A stretch of DNA of 8,079 nucleotides from Rubrobacter sp. (GTDB lineage Bacteria > Actinomycetota > Rubrobacteria > Rubrobacterales > Rubrobacteraceae): positions 1-8,079 of the forward strand of contig JADDPY010000143.1 in assembly GCA_016781635.1 (NCBI GenBank). The letters run 5' to 3'. The notes under the pieces were generated by a model. It made no database searches. It was not told the origin of the DNA and was given only the letters and a program-made list of their open reading frames with translations. Positions 1 through 6,115 of this stretch are shown in pieces. The translations under genes were made by a program, and so were the position numbers. Numbering within the stretch: the first letter of the stretch is position 1; each line of letters starts with the position of its first letter.

Positions 1-565
1 ACCCCACGGGTACGACGTCGACTGGGCGTTCTACCAGGAGAGGATAAGCGGTCGCCTCAACCCGGACATCGTGGCCGAGTTTCTCCCCGGCCTCTCCGAA
101 GAGGAGGGGCGCGCCATGATCGAGGCGAAGGAGGCGGACTTCCGCGAGCGCGCCTGCGAGCTGGAGCCTCTGCCCGGCCTCGTGGCGTTTATCGAGCGGG
201 TGAAGGGGCGGGGGCTCGAGGTCGCCCTCGTCACCAACGCCCCGAAGGAGAACGTCTTGGCCGTGCTCCGTGCCCTCGGCCTGGACGAGACCTTCGAGAC
301 CATGATCCTGGCCGACGACGTCGGGATCGGGAAGCCGGACCCCGCCCCCTACCGGGCCGCCCTCGACGCCCTGGGCATTGCGGCCGGGGAGACGCTGGCC
401 TTCGAGGACTCGCCCTCGGGCATCGCCTCATCGGTGGGCGCGGGCATCCCGACCGTCGGCGTCGCATCGACCCACGAGCCGGGGAAGCTCGGGCGCCTCG
501 GGGTAGATCTCGTGGTCCACGACTTCACCGACCCCGAGTTGGAGGTGTTCGTCGGGGGCCGGTGA
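1..565 (+). CDS. HAD-superfamily hydrolase, beta-phosphoglucomutase-like (5' partial)
   Basis: The reading frame is open from base 2, so the start lies upstream; 187 residues are visible before the TGA at 563-565. An internal GTG at 71 is not the start, because the residues before it (HGYDVDWAFYQERISGRLN) look like the first helices of a C1 cap domain. Three of the four HAD motifs are present: motif II Thr in LVTNAP, motif III Lys in GIGKPDPAPY, and motif IV acidic residues in AFEDSPSG. Motif I (DxDGT, with the nucleophilic Asp) should lie about 25-30 residues upstream, outside the window. Cap plus FEDSxxG places it in the beta-phosphoglucomutase/phosphoglycolate phosphatase-like group of cytoplasmic Mg-dependent phosphoryl-transfer enzymes. 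Substrate is not readable; sugar phosphate is a guess helped by the nearby GH31 gene, which is on the other strand. Its last 41 bp overlap the convergent hydrolase gene. Confidence 0.9.
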   Translation, partial: PHGYDVDWAFYQERISGRLNPDIVAEFLPGLSEEEGRAMIEAKEADFRERACELEPLPGLVAFIERVKGRGLEVALVTNAPKENVLAVLRALGLDETFETMILADDVGIGKPDPAPYRAALDALGIAAGETLAFEDSPSGIASSVGAGIPTVGVASTHEPGKLGRLGVDLVVHDFTDPELEVFVGGR

Positions 566-1484
566 GCCCCCGGCATCGGCCCGCTCGTCGAGCCGTGTTG
601 CGACCTCGCTCCGACACGGAGTCCAGAAAGGCCCCTAACCTCGCATCGTACTCGGGATGCTCGTATGCTCCGACGTGCTCGTAGCCTTCCAGCGTCCACA
701 GCTCGGCGTCGGGGTTTGCCTTGGTGAAGAGCTTGGCGTGCTCGTATGGAACGGTCTCATCGGCGGTCGAGTGGATCGCGAAGAGCGGAACGCCTTCCTC
801 CCGTAGGCGTGCCGCGTCGGTGCGGGGCCGGACGGCCCACGGGTCGAAGTCCAGAAAGAGTTTGGCGGCGAGAAACGTGCCGGGGTTGAAGAGCCGCGGC
901 AGGCCGCTGTTTTCGGGCAGGCTGTCCCGCAGCAAGAGCGGCAGGTCGGCGTAGCCCGCCTCCTCGACGACGGCGTCGACCCCGGTCCCGGGCGCCGAGC
1001 GTACGACCGTCGCCCCGCCCATCGACCAGCCGTGCAGCACGACGTCGCCCGGCTCGAAGCCTTCTCCCTCCAGCCACGCGAGCGCCCCTCGCACGTCGCG
1101 GACCTCCCGGTAGCCGAGGGTGCGCCGCTCACCGCCGGACTCCCCGTGTCCCCGGAGGTCGAGCATCAGGACGCCGTAGCCGGCCTCCTCGTAGAGCGGC
1201 GCGGTCTCCGTTATGTGCTCATCGGACCTGTTGCCGCCCCAGCCGTGGACCAGCACTACTGCCCGCTCGGGACCGTCTCCGGGAGGCGGCACCCACCACG
1301 CCGAGAGCGGGACCCCGTCGGTGCTCTCGAAGGCGACCTCCGCGACCGTGCGACCGGCCGGCGGAGGGCCGACAGGCCCGGGGACCGGGGCGGAGAGCCT
1401 GGCCGCCACGAGGAGCCCGACCCCGAAGTATCCGACCGCCAGTAGGGCGAACGCGACCAGGAGGCCGATGCCCACCCGCCGCAC
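525..1484 (-). CDS. Membrane-anchored alpha/beta hydrolase (serine hydrolase)
   Basis: I place the start at the GTG at 1484-1482, giving 319 aa; GTG at 1475 is the alternative. The open frame continues upstream only through GH31 coding sequence and looks like antisense-type junk there. Residues about 5-28 (VGIGLLVAFALLAVGYFGVG...) form one hydrophobic segment after two Arg, predicting an N-in signal anchor with the enzyme outside the cytoplasm. The alpha/beta fold follows: oxyanion-hole HGWGG at 80-84, DLRGHGESGG, nucleophile elbow GWSMGG with Ser154, acid Asp242 in HSTADETVP, and catalytic His270 in GYEHVGAYEH. This fits the BAAT/Abhd13-like peptidase_S9/esterase type; substrate unknown. The gene starts 8 nt after the GH31 stop with no clear Shine-Dalgarno, so reinitiation after GH31 is likely. 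From about residue 292 the C-terminus is an unusual Arg-rich tail (10 Arg in 28 residues) that ends inside the HAD gene. Confidence 0.87.
   Translation of the reverse strand: MRRVGIGLLVAFALLAVGYFGVGLLVAARLSAPVPGPVGPPPAGRTVAEVAFESTDGVPLSAWWVPPPGDGPERAVVLVHGWGGNRSDEHITETAPLYEEAGYGVLMLDLRGHGESGGERRTLGYREVRDVRGALAWLEGEGFEPGDVVLHGWSMGGATVVRSAPGTGVDAVVEEAGYADLPLLLRDSLPENSGLPRLFNPGTFLAAKLFLDFDPWAVRPRTDAARLREEGVPLFAIHSTADETVPYEHAKLFTKANPDAELWTLEGYEHVGAYEHPEYDARLGAFLDSVSERGRNTARRAGRCRGLTGPRRTPPTRGR
551..574. terminator. GC hairpin at the convergent gene ends, possible bidirectional terminator
   Basis: Bases 551-559 (GTCGGGGGC) pair with 566-574 (GCCCCCGGC) as a 9 bp stem with one G-T wobble around a 6 nt loop that contains the HAD stop codon. 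The stem is close to symmetrical in strength on both strands and sits where two convergent transcripts meet. No T-run follows on either strand, so it is not a textbook intrinsic terminator. U-poor hairpins are often proposed as terminators in actinobacteria; that role here is inference. Confidence 0.4.
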
Positions 1485-1492
1485 CGTAAGGC

Positions 1493-3940
1493 TCAGTGGC
1501 CTACCGTCACCGTCGTCTCGTCCGCGCTCTCGGGGAGCATGACGGCGAGGGTGCCCGTTGTCTCTTCGAAGCTCCACCCGGCTTCCGCACTGTTTGCGGT
1601 GACGCTTGCGGGGCGGGTCTCTACACCCCTCAACTCCAGCACCATGTGTTCGCGTTTGGGGGCGAAGGAGCCCTCGCGCGCCGTGAGCCGGACCGTTGTC
1701 TCCCTTTCCGTCGCTTCGCACAGGATGCTTCGGCGTGCGTACTCGCCGCTCTCGTAGCCGAAGCCGTCGCCGGCGTCCTCGTAGAGGGTAGTCTCGCCGC
1801 TGCGCGCGCCAGCAGCGGGGTGGATGAGGAGTGTCAGGGGGTCGGCGGGGTGTTCGCCGACGTGGTTCATCTCCGGCCAGAGCGGGAGGGCGGTGTTCGC
1901 CTTATGGTAGATCGCGGGTTCCCCCAGAGGTGCGTGGGCGAGGATGTGGGCGGGACCTTCGGTCCCCTCGCCGGTCCAGAAGTGGAACCAGGTGCCCTCG
2001 GGGAGGTATACGTGGCGGTGTTCGATGCCGGGCCGGGTTATGGGGGCGACGAGGAGGACGTCGCCGAGGAGGAACTCGTCGTCGGCGGCGTAGGTTGTCG
2101 TGTCCTCCGGGTGTTCGAAGAGGAGGGGGCGTAGGATCGGGGCGCCCGTCCTGTGGCACTCCTCGAAGAGGGTGTAGAGGTAGGGCAGGAGGCGCTGGCG
2201 GAGCTTGAGCATCTTGCGGATGATCGCCTCGTGGTCCTCGCCGAAGGCCCACGGCTCCTGGCTGCGGGTGCCTTTTGCCGAGTGGTTGCGGCAGAAGGGC
2301 TGGAAGATGCCGAACTCGTACCAGCGCGCGAGAAGCTCGCCCTCGGAGTCGCCGAAGAAACCGCCGATGTCCACACCCGCCCAGGCTACGCCCGAGAGAC
2401 CGAGGTTCTGGAGCTGGGGCATGCTCATCCACAGGTGCTCCCACCAGGAGGAGTTATCCCCCGTCCACTGCAGCGCGTGGCGCTGGAGCCCGGCGTAACC
2501 GGCGCGCGTGATGACGAACGGGCGCCTGTCGGGGCTAATCCTCAACAGGCCTTCGCGGACCGCGCGGGCCATGAGGGAGCCGTAGGTGTTGTGGATCTGG
2601 TCGTGGCGCTTCGGCTCGCCCCCGCCGGGATGAACCACGTCCCCCGGCATCGTGGACTGCTGCGGGATGAACAGCGAGGGCTCGTTCATGTCGCACCAGA
2701 TCCCGGCGACCCCCTTCTCCACAAGCGCTCGATGGTTCTCGCCCCACCATTCTCTCGCCGAAGGGTTCGTGAAGTCCGGGAAGGCGCAAGTCCCGGGCCA
2801 CACGACGTTGTGGAACTCCTCGCCTTCGGCGGTCTGGCAGTAGAAGCCTCGGTCGCGTCCCTCGGTGTACACCCCATAGGTCTCGTCCACCTTCACGCCC
2901 GGATCGACGATGGTGACGACGTTGAAGCCCCGCTCCCCGAGCCCGGAGATAAATCTTTCGGGCTCGGGGAAACGCTCCTCATCCCACGTAAATACGCGGA
3001 AGCCGTCCATGTAGTCGATGTCGAAGTAGAGGGTGTCGCACGGGAGGTCGCGCTCGCGGTAGTTGCGCGCGATCTCCTCTACCTCACGGGCCGTCTCGTA
3101 GCTCCACCGGCACTGCTGGTGACCGAGGGACCACATCGGCGGCATCGGGGTGTGGCCGGTCAGCTCGGTGTAGCGGTCGAGGACGTCTCGGGGAGTAGGG
3201 CCCGCGAAGACGTAGTAGACGAGGTCGCCGCCTTCGGCGCCGTAGTAGGCGCGATCCTCGGACTCCTTGGCGAGGTCGAGCTCGACGCGGTGGGTATTGT
3301 CGAAGAAGAGGCCGTGGGCCCTGCCCCGTCTCTCCCCGTTCAGGGAGAGGGTGAACGGGATGGAGGTGTAGAGGTTGTTGAACGATGCGGTGTGGCCCGC
3401 CGGGGGGTCGACGTTCCAGAAGATCTGGGAGGAGCCCGTCTTGTCCAGGCCGCTCGTCCGCTCGCCGCACCCGAAGTACCGCTCGCCCTCTTCACGACGC
3501 TTGTAAAGCCTCACGGGGCTCCCCAGGGGCTGGCTGAAGACGTCCGCACCCTCACGCACGACCTCGCCCATCCCGAGTTCCTTATCGTCCGCGGCGAACT
3601 CGCACCCATCGGCGTCCAGAAAGGAGACGCGCAGGGGGTCGAGGGAGATCCGAGCCGTCGCCGGCCCGGTCGAGAGGTCGACGGCGCCATTCTTTTCCCG
3701 TATCTCCGCCGCCACGGCCTCCCAGTCTTTCTTGGCTATGGCCTCGGTGTCGTAGCGGGGCGTGTGACCTCCGGGGAACATGCCGACGCGGAAAAGGTTC
3801 CGGGCGAGCGCCGTGACCTCCACGGTCGTCCGGCCCGCCCTCAGCCGAACGCTCCGCCCGTCGTGATCCGTCAGCTCCGCCTTGCCCAGCGGCTCGTAGT
3901 TTCCTCCGGTAGCCGGCGGTGTCTCGAAGATCTCAGCCAT
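1493..3940 (-). CDS. GH31 family alpha-glucosidase
   Basis: This is an 815 aa retaining glycoside hydrolase expected to release glucose or a related sugar from the non-reducing end of alpha-glucosides. It starts at ATG 3940-3938 behind a good GAGGAG (3949-3954, 8 nt spacing). No signal peptide is seen, so it is probably cytoplasmic and acts on imported oligosaccharides. An N-terminal beta-sandwich (about 1-255) carries the family-typical YFGCGERTSGLDK at 155-166. The (beta/alpha)8 barrel follows, with YFDIDYMDG at 305-313, nucleophile Asp417 in GIWCDMNEPS, and acid/base Asp495 in WTGDNSS. The substrate-site RNHS is at 551-554. C-terminal beta domains include a DUF5110-like stretch around 690-740. 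All catalytic residues are present and the length is normal. It lies 88 nt downstream of the DUF2199 gene and 8 nt upstream of the hydrolase. Alpha-glucosidase is the likeliest activity, but GH31 also holds alpha-xylosidases and sulfoquinovosidases, and sequence alone does not settle this. Confidence 0.95.
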   Translation of the reverse strand: MAEIFETPPATGGNYEPLGKAELTDHDGRSVRLRAGRTTVEVTALARNLFRVGMFPGGHTPRYDTEAIAKKDWEAVAAEIREKNGAVDLSTGPATARISLDPLRVSFLDADGCEFAADDKELGMGEVVREGADVFSQPLGSPVRLYKRREEGERYFGCGERTSGLDKTGSSQIFWNVDPPAGHTASFNNLYTSIPFTLSLNGERRGRAHGLFFDNTHRVELDLAKESEDRAYYGAEGGDLVYYVFAGPTPRDVLDRYTELTGHTPMPPMWSLGHQQCRWSYETAREVEEIARNYRERDLPCDTLYFDIDYMDGFRVFTWDEERFPEPERFISGLGERGFNVVTIVDPGVKVDETYGVYTEGRDRGFYCQTAEGEEFHNVVWPGTCAFPDFTNPSAREWWGENHRALVEKGVAGIWCDMNEPSLFIPQQSTMPGDVVHPGGGEPKRHDQIHNTYGSLMARAVREGLLRISPDRRPFVITRAGYAGLQRHALQWTGDNSSWWEHLWMSMPQLQNLGLSGVAWAGVDIGGFFGDSEGELLARWYEFGIFQPFCRNHSAKGTRSQEPWAFGEDHEAIIRKMLKLRQRLLPYLYTLFEECHRTGAPILRPLLFEHPEDTTTYAADDEFLLGDVLLVAPITRPGIEHRHVYLPEGTWFHFWTGEGTEGPAHILAHAPLGEPAIYHKANTALPLWPEMNHVGEHPADPLTLLIHPAAGARSGETTLYEDAGDGFGYESGEYARRSILCEATERETTVRLTAREGSFAPKREHMVLELRGVETRPASVTANSAEAGWSFEETTGTLAVMLPESADETTVTVGH

Positions 3941-4028
3941 GGCTCTTTCTCCTCGTAGTCGACCCGTTCGTGTCGTTCGTCCCGGGCGGTCCGGCAGGCC
4001 CGGCCGCGCCAGTTCCGCTCTCGCGGGG
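3941..4028 (-). other. 88 nt spacer between DUF2199 and GH31 genes with small repeats
   Basis: The spacer holds the GH31 ribosome binding site. It also has two copies of CGTTCGT (3965-3971 and 3974-3980, plus-strand reading, 9 nt period) and a GC hairpin (CCGGGC 3982-3987 with GCCCGG 3998-4003, 10 nt loop). I see no convincing -35/-10 pair on the minus strand. The hairpin has no U-run. The spacer could carry a regulator site or processing signal for GH31, but nothing here proves it. Confidence 0.3.
3949..3954 (-). promoter_or_regulatory. Ribosome binding site of the GH31 gene
   Basis: The minus strand reads GAGGAG here, 8 nt before the ATG at 3940. It is the clearest Shine-Dalgarno in the minus-strand row and supports this start for the glucosidase. 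It suggests GH31 is translated independently of the preceding DUF2199 gene, unlike the coupled pairs on either side. Confidence 0.7.
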
Positions 4029-4544
4029 TCAGGCTTTGGGATGCAGGACGGTCTCGGCGATCTCCTGTACCCGTTCCCGGGTGATGCCGTTCTGTTGCTC
4101 CTGGGAGAGCGGGTGCTCCGTCGGCAGCAGGTCCACCAGCGGACGGAGACCGACCGGGCGCGTGCGGAGGCGCGACTTCATGCTGATCGTCTCCGGGTAG
4201 CCGGGCAGGGCGGTGCTCAGCCAGCCGAAGTAGGGCATCTCGCTCTCTCGCCCCTCCTGTTGCCAGAACTCCGTCGCGCGCCAGAAGCTCTCCTCGCTGA
4301 CGGAGACCCACGCGCCCCACACGAGCTTCTCCTCCGAGCCGAGGATCGGTATCTCGAGGTTGCCCCGCAAGAAGAAGTGTTGCCCGTCGATGACGCACTG
4401 GTCGGAGGTGAGCTCGGCGCGTGTTTCGCGCTCATCGGGTGAGAGACCGTACCAGTAGGCAGGGGCGTCGGTATCGTAGACGAGCGGAGGACCGGGATGT
4501 TCCTCGCCGCAGACCGAGCAGCGGAAGCTCTGCGGCTGCTCCAC
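4029..4544 (-). CDS. DUF2199 family protein
   Basis: This 171 aa protein matches the DUF2199 pattern as I remember it: an N-terminal CSVCGEEH (Cys9, Cys12, His16), then DAPAYWYGLSPDERE, the hallmark SDQCVIDGQHFFLRGNLEIPI (Cys50, His56), and WGAWVSVSEESF, with a variable C-terminus. The function of the family is unknown to me. The CxxC plus a third Cys and two His could hold a metal, which is inference. It is soluble, with no signal peptide or membrane segment. The start is GTG 4544-4542, which shares its G with the TAG stop of the upstream ornithine cyclodeaminase-family gene (TAGTG), pointing to coupled translation. The stop is 88 nt before the GH31 start. A later start would cut into the CxxC region, so GTG is the best choice. 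Confidence 0.85.
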   Translation of the reverse strand: MEQPQSFRCSVCGEEHPGPPLVYDTDAPAYWYGLSPDERETRAELTSDQCVIDGQHFFLRGNLEIPILGSEEKLVWGAWVSVSEESFWRATEFWQQEGRESEMPYFGWLSTALPGYPETISMKSRLRTRPVGLRPLVDLLPTEHPLSQEQQNGITRERVQEIAETVLHPKA

Positions 4545-5494
4545 TAGAAGTCCATCTCGCGCCCAACGCCCTTAGCCTTCGCCCTGTCGTAGACGAGGCG
4601 GGCGGAGGCGAGGTCTTCGAGGGCGAGGCCCTGGCTGGAGAAGAGGGTTATGTCGTCGGGGCTCCGTCGTCCTGGGACGTGGCCGGCGATTATGGCGCCG
4701 AGCTCGCGGATGGCCTCGGGGAGGACGGCGCCGGTCTCCAGGGCGGGGAGTAGGTTACCGGCCTCGAGGCCGAGTTCCTCGCGGGAGTCGACGGCGACGA
4801 GGCTCGCGCGCTTCACGACCTCACGGTCGATCTCGGCCTTCATCAGGAAGTTCGAGCCCGCGGCGTTGACGTGCGCGCCGGGCTTGAGCCATTCGCCCTT
4901 CAGGACGGGCTGGCGGGAGGAGGTGACGGTGACGACGATGTCTTGCGCGGCGGGTTCCTCGGCGGCGGTGGTCGTTTCGATCTCCATCCCGAGCTTCTCG
5001 CCCATCTTCCCGGCGAAGGCCTTGCGCTTCTCCTCGGTGCGGCTGTGAACTACGACGCGATCCAGCTTCCTCACGGCGGCGATGGCCTCCAACTGGCTCT
5101 CGGCCTGCCAGCCCGCGCCGTATATGCCCAGGGTGCTCGCGTCCTCGCGGGCGAGGTGCTTGGTCGCGATGCCGCTCGCCGCCCCGGTGCGCATCTGGCC
5201 GAGCTTGTCGGATTGCATCTGGGCGAGAAGCTCGCCGGAGTTGGGGTCGAAGAGCATGGTGTAGAAGCGCGCTCCCCCCCGGGCGACGGTGTAGGCCTTG
5301 AGGCCCAAAGCGCCTATCTCGGGGGCGCCCGCGAACATGACGTTCAAGCCGCTCGTCGAGAGGGCGACCCGGCGGCGGGCGTGGTTTGTTGCCTTGCCCT
5401 CGGCGTGCTGGCGGAGGACGTCTTCGACGGCGTCGAGGACGGAGGGCATGTCGAGGAGGCCCGTGACCTCCCCTTCGGTGAGAAAGAGGGTCAT
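4544..5494 (-). CDS. Ornithine cyclodeaminase / alanine dehydrogenase / mu-crystallin family protein
   Basis: This 316 aa NAD(P)-dependent enzyme of the OCD/mu-crystallin fold is full length for the family. It starts at ATG 5494-5492 behind a purine-rich GAGGAAGGGG. The N-terminal half carries substrate-site GLKAYT (Lys66) and the family signature QMRTGAASG (Arg102-Thr103). The Rossmann part begins [11 protein letters not shown] (glycine motif 123-131), then [10 protein letters not shown], which binds the dinucleotide ribose. The end has [13 protein letters not shown], typical of the family. Where, from memory, Pseudomonas ornithine cyclodeaminase has its catalytic Asp in a GGD stretch, this protein reads [13 protein letters not shown] (211-223). 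True ornithine cyclodeaminase activity is therefore doubtful. Alanine dehydrogenase, ketimine reductase or an opine/amino-acid dehydrogenase role is more likely. It is the first gene of the minus-strand row and is divergent from trpG across 54 bp. Confidence 0.9.
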   Translation of the reverse strand: MTLFLTEGEVTGLLDMPSVLDAVEDVLRQHAEGKATNHARRRVALSTSGLNVMFAGAPEIGALGLKAYTVARGGARFYTMLFDPNSGELLAQMQSDKLGQMRTGAASGIATKHLAREDASTLGIYGAGWQAESQLEAIAAVRKLDRVVVHSRTEEKRKAFAGKMGEKLGMEIETTTAAEEPAAQDIVVTVTSSRQPVLKGEWLKPGAHVNAAGSNFLMKAEIDREVVKRASLVAVDSREELGLEAGNLLPALETGAVLPEAIRELGAIIAGHVPGRRSPDDITLFSSQGLALEDLASARLVYDRAKAKGVGREMDF

Positions 5495-5529
5495 GCGGCC
5501 CCTTCCTCACCGATGCCGGGCCGTTTACT

Positions 5530-5538
5530 TGTTAGAAT
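5530..5538 (+). promoter_or_regulatory. Extended -10 promoter element for the trpG-D-C operon
   Basis: TGTTAGAAT matches the extended -10 form TGnTATAAT with one mismatch in the hexamer and stands out in GC-rich surroundings. No -35-like hexamer is seen 16-18 bp upstream, as is common for extended -10 promoters. A start 6-7 nt downstream would fall at about 5544-5545, only 4-5 nt before the trpG ATG, which has no Shine-Dalgarno. The transcript is predicted to be leaderless or nearly so. The element lies inside the 54 bp divergent gap; I see no equally good element for the opposite gene. Confidence 0.55.
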
Positions 5539-5548
5539 CCTTGGGCTC

Positions 5549-6112
5549 ATGCGGGTGCTTGTAATAGACAACTACGACTCCTTTACGTACAACCTCGTAC
5601 AGTATCTGGGGGAGCTCGGCGCGGAGGTCGTCGTTCGGCGCAACGACGACCTCACGCCCGAGGAGATCCCCGGCATCGACCCGGACAGGATAGTCATATC
5701 CCCGGGGCCGTGCACCCCAAACGAGGCAGGCGTATCGCTGAAGACGATCGAGGAGGCCCCCAAGGGCGTCCCGGTCTTGGGCGTCTGCCTGGGGCACCAG
5801 TCCATCGGTCAGGCGTACGGTGCCAAGGTCGTGCGCGGAGAGCCCGTACACGGGAAGACCGCGAAGATCCTGCACGACGGCGAGGGAGTCTACAAGGGGC
5901 TGCCGCAGGGCTTCCAGGCCACCCGCTACCACTCGCTCATCATAGACCCGGACTCCGTCCCCGAGAGCCTCGTGGTGACGAGCCGGACCGAGGACGGGGT
6001 CATCATGGGGGTACGCCACAGGGACCTGCCCGTCGAGGGGGTCCAGTTCCACCCCGAGAGCGTCCTCACGGAGGGTGGACGCCAGATGCTCAAGAACTTT
6101 CTGGGGCTGTAA
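5549..6112 (+). CDS. trpG: Anthranilate synthase component II, glutamine amidotransferase (TrpG/PabA)
   Basis: This 187 aa class I glutamine amidotransferase releases ammonia from glutamine for anthranilate synthesis by TrpE. The start at ATG 5549 is set by the family N-terminus [20 protein letters not shown]. An in-frame ATG at 5513 would add 12 residues not seen in the family and precede the promoter-like element. Motifs are [11 protein letters not shown] (51-61), the nucleophile loop [14 protein letters not shown] with Cys80, HGKT (101-104), and the His-Glu pair of the triad in QFHPES (His168, Glu170). It is a stand-alone subunit, not fused to TrpD as in Escherichia coli. TrpE is not in the window. 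Since it is the only such subunit visible, it may also serve PabB in folate synthesis, as in some bacteria; that is inference. It is first in an operon with trpD 3 nt downstream. Confidence 0.96.
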   Translation: MRVLVIDNYDSFTYNLVQYLGELGAEVVVRRNDDLTPEEIPGIDPDRIVISPGPCTPNEAGVSLKTIEEAPKGVPVLGVCLGHQSIGQAYGAKVVRGEPVHGKTAKILHDGEGVYKGLPQGFQATRYHSLIIDPDSVPESLVVTSRTEDGVIMGVRHRDLPVEGVQFHPESVLTEGGRQMLKNFLGL

Positions 6113-6115
6113 GGG

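Noticed and set aside
1485..1721. Upstream 79-codon extension of the hydrolase frame
   Set aside because: It overlaps the GH31 C-terminus, is rich in Arg/Gly/His without fold pattern, and precedes a natural signal anchor start at GTG 1484.
2153..3958. Plus-strand open frame of about 600 codons antisense to GH31
   Set aside because: It is a shadow of the GH31 gene caused by G/C-rich third positions. It has no family resemblance, while the minus strand shows intact GH31 catalytic motifs.
4871..5548. N-terminal extension of the trpG frame upstream of 5549
   Set aside because: The upstream part is antisense to the OCD-family gene and has no TrpG similarity; the family N-terminus begins at ATG 5549.
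5549..5620. Possible -35/-10 for the divergent OCD-family gene inside the trpG start
   Set aside because: The best candidates (TTGTAC with TCTATT, minus strand) match poorly and lie far from the ATG; not strong enough to call.
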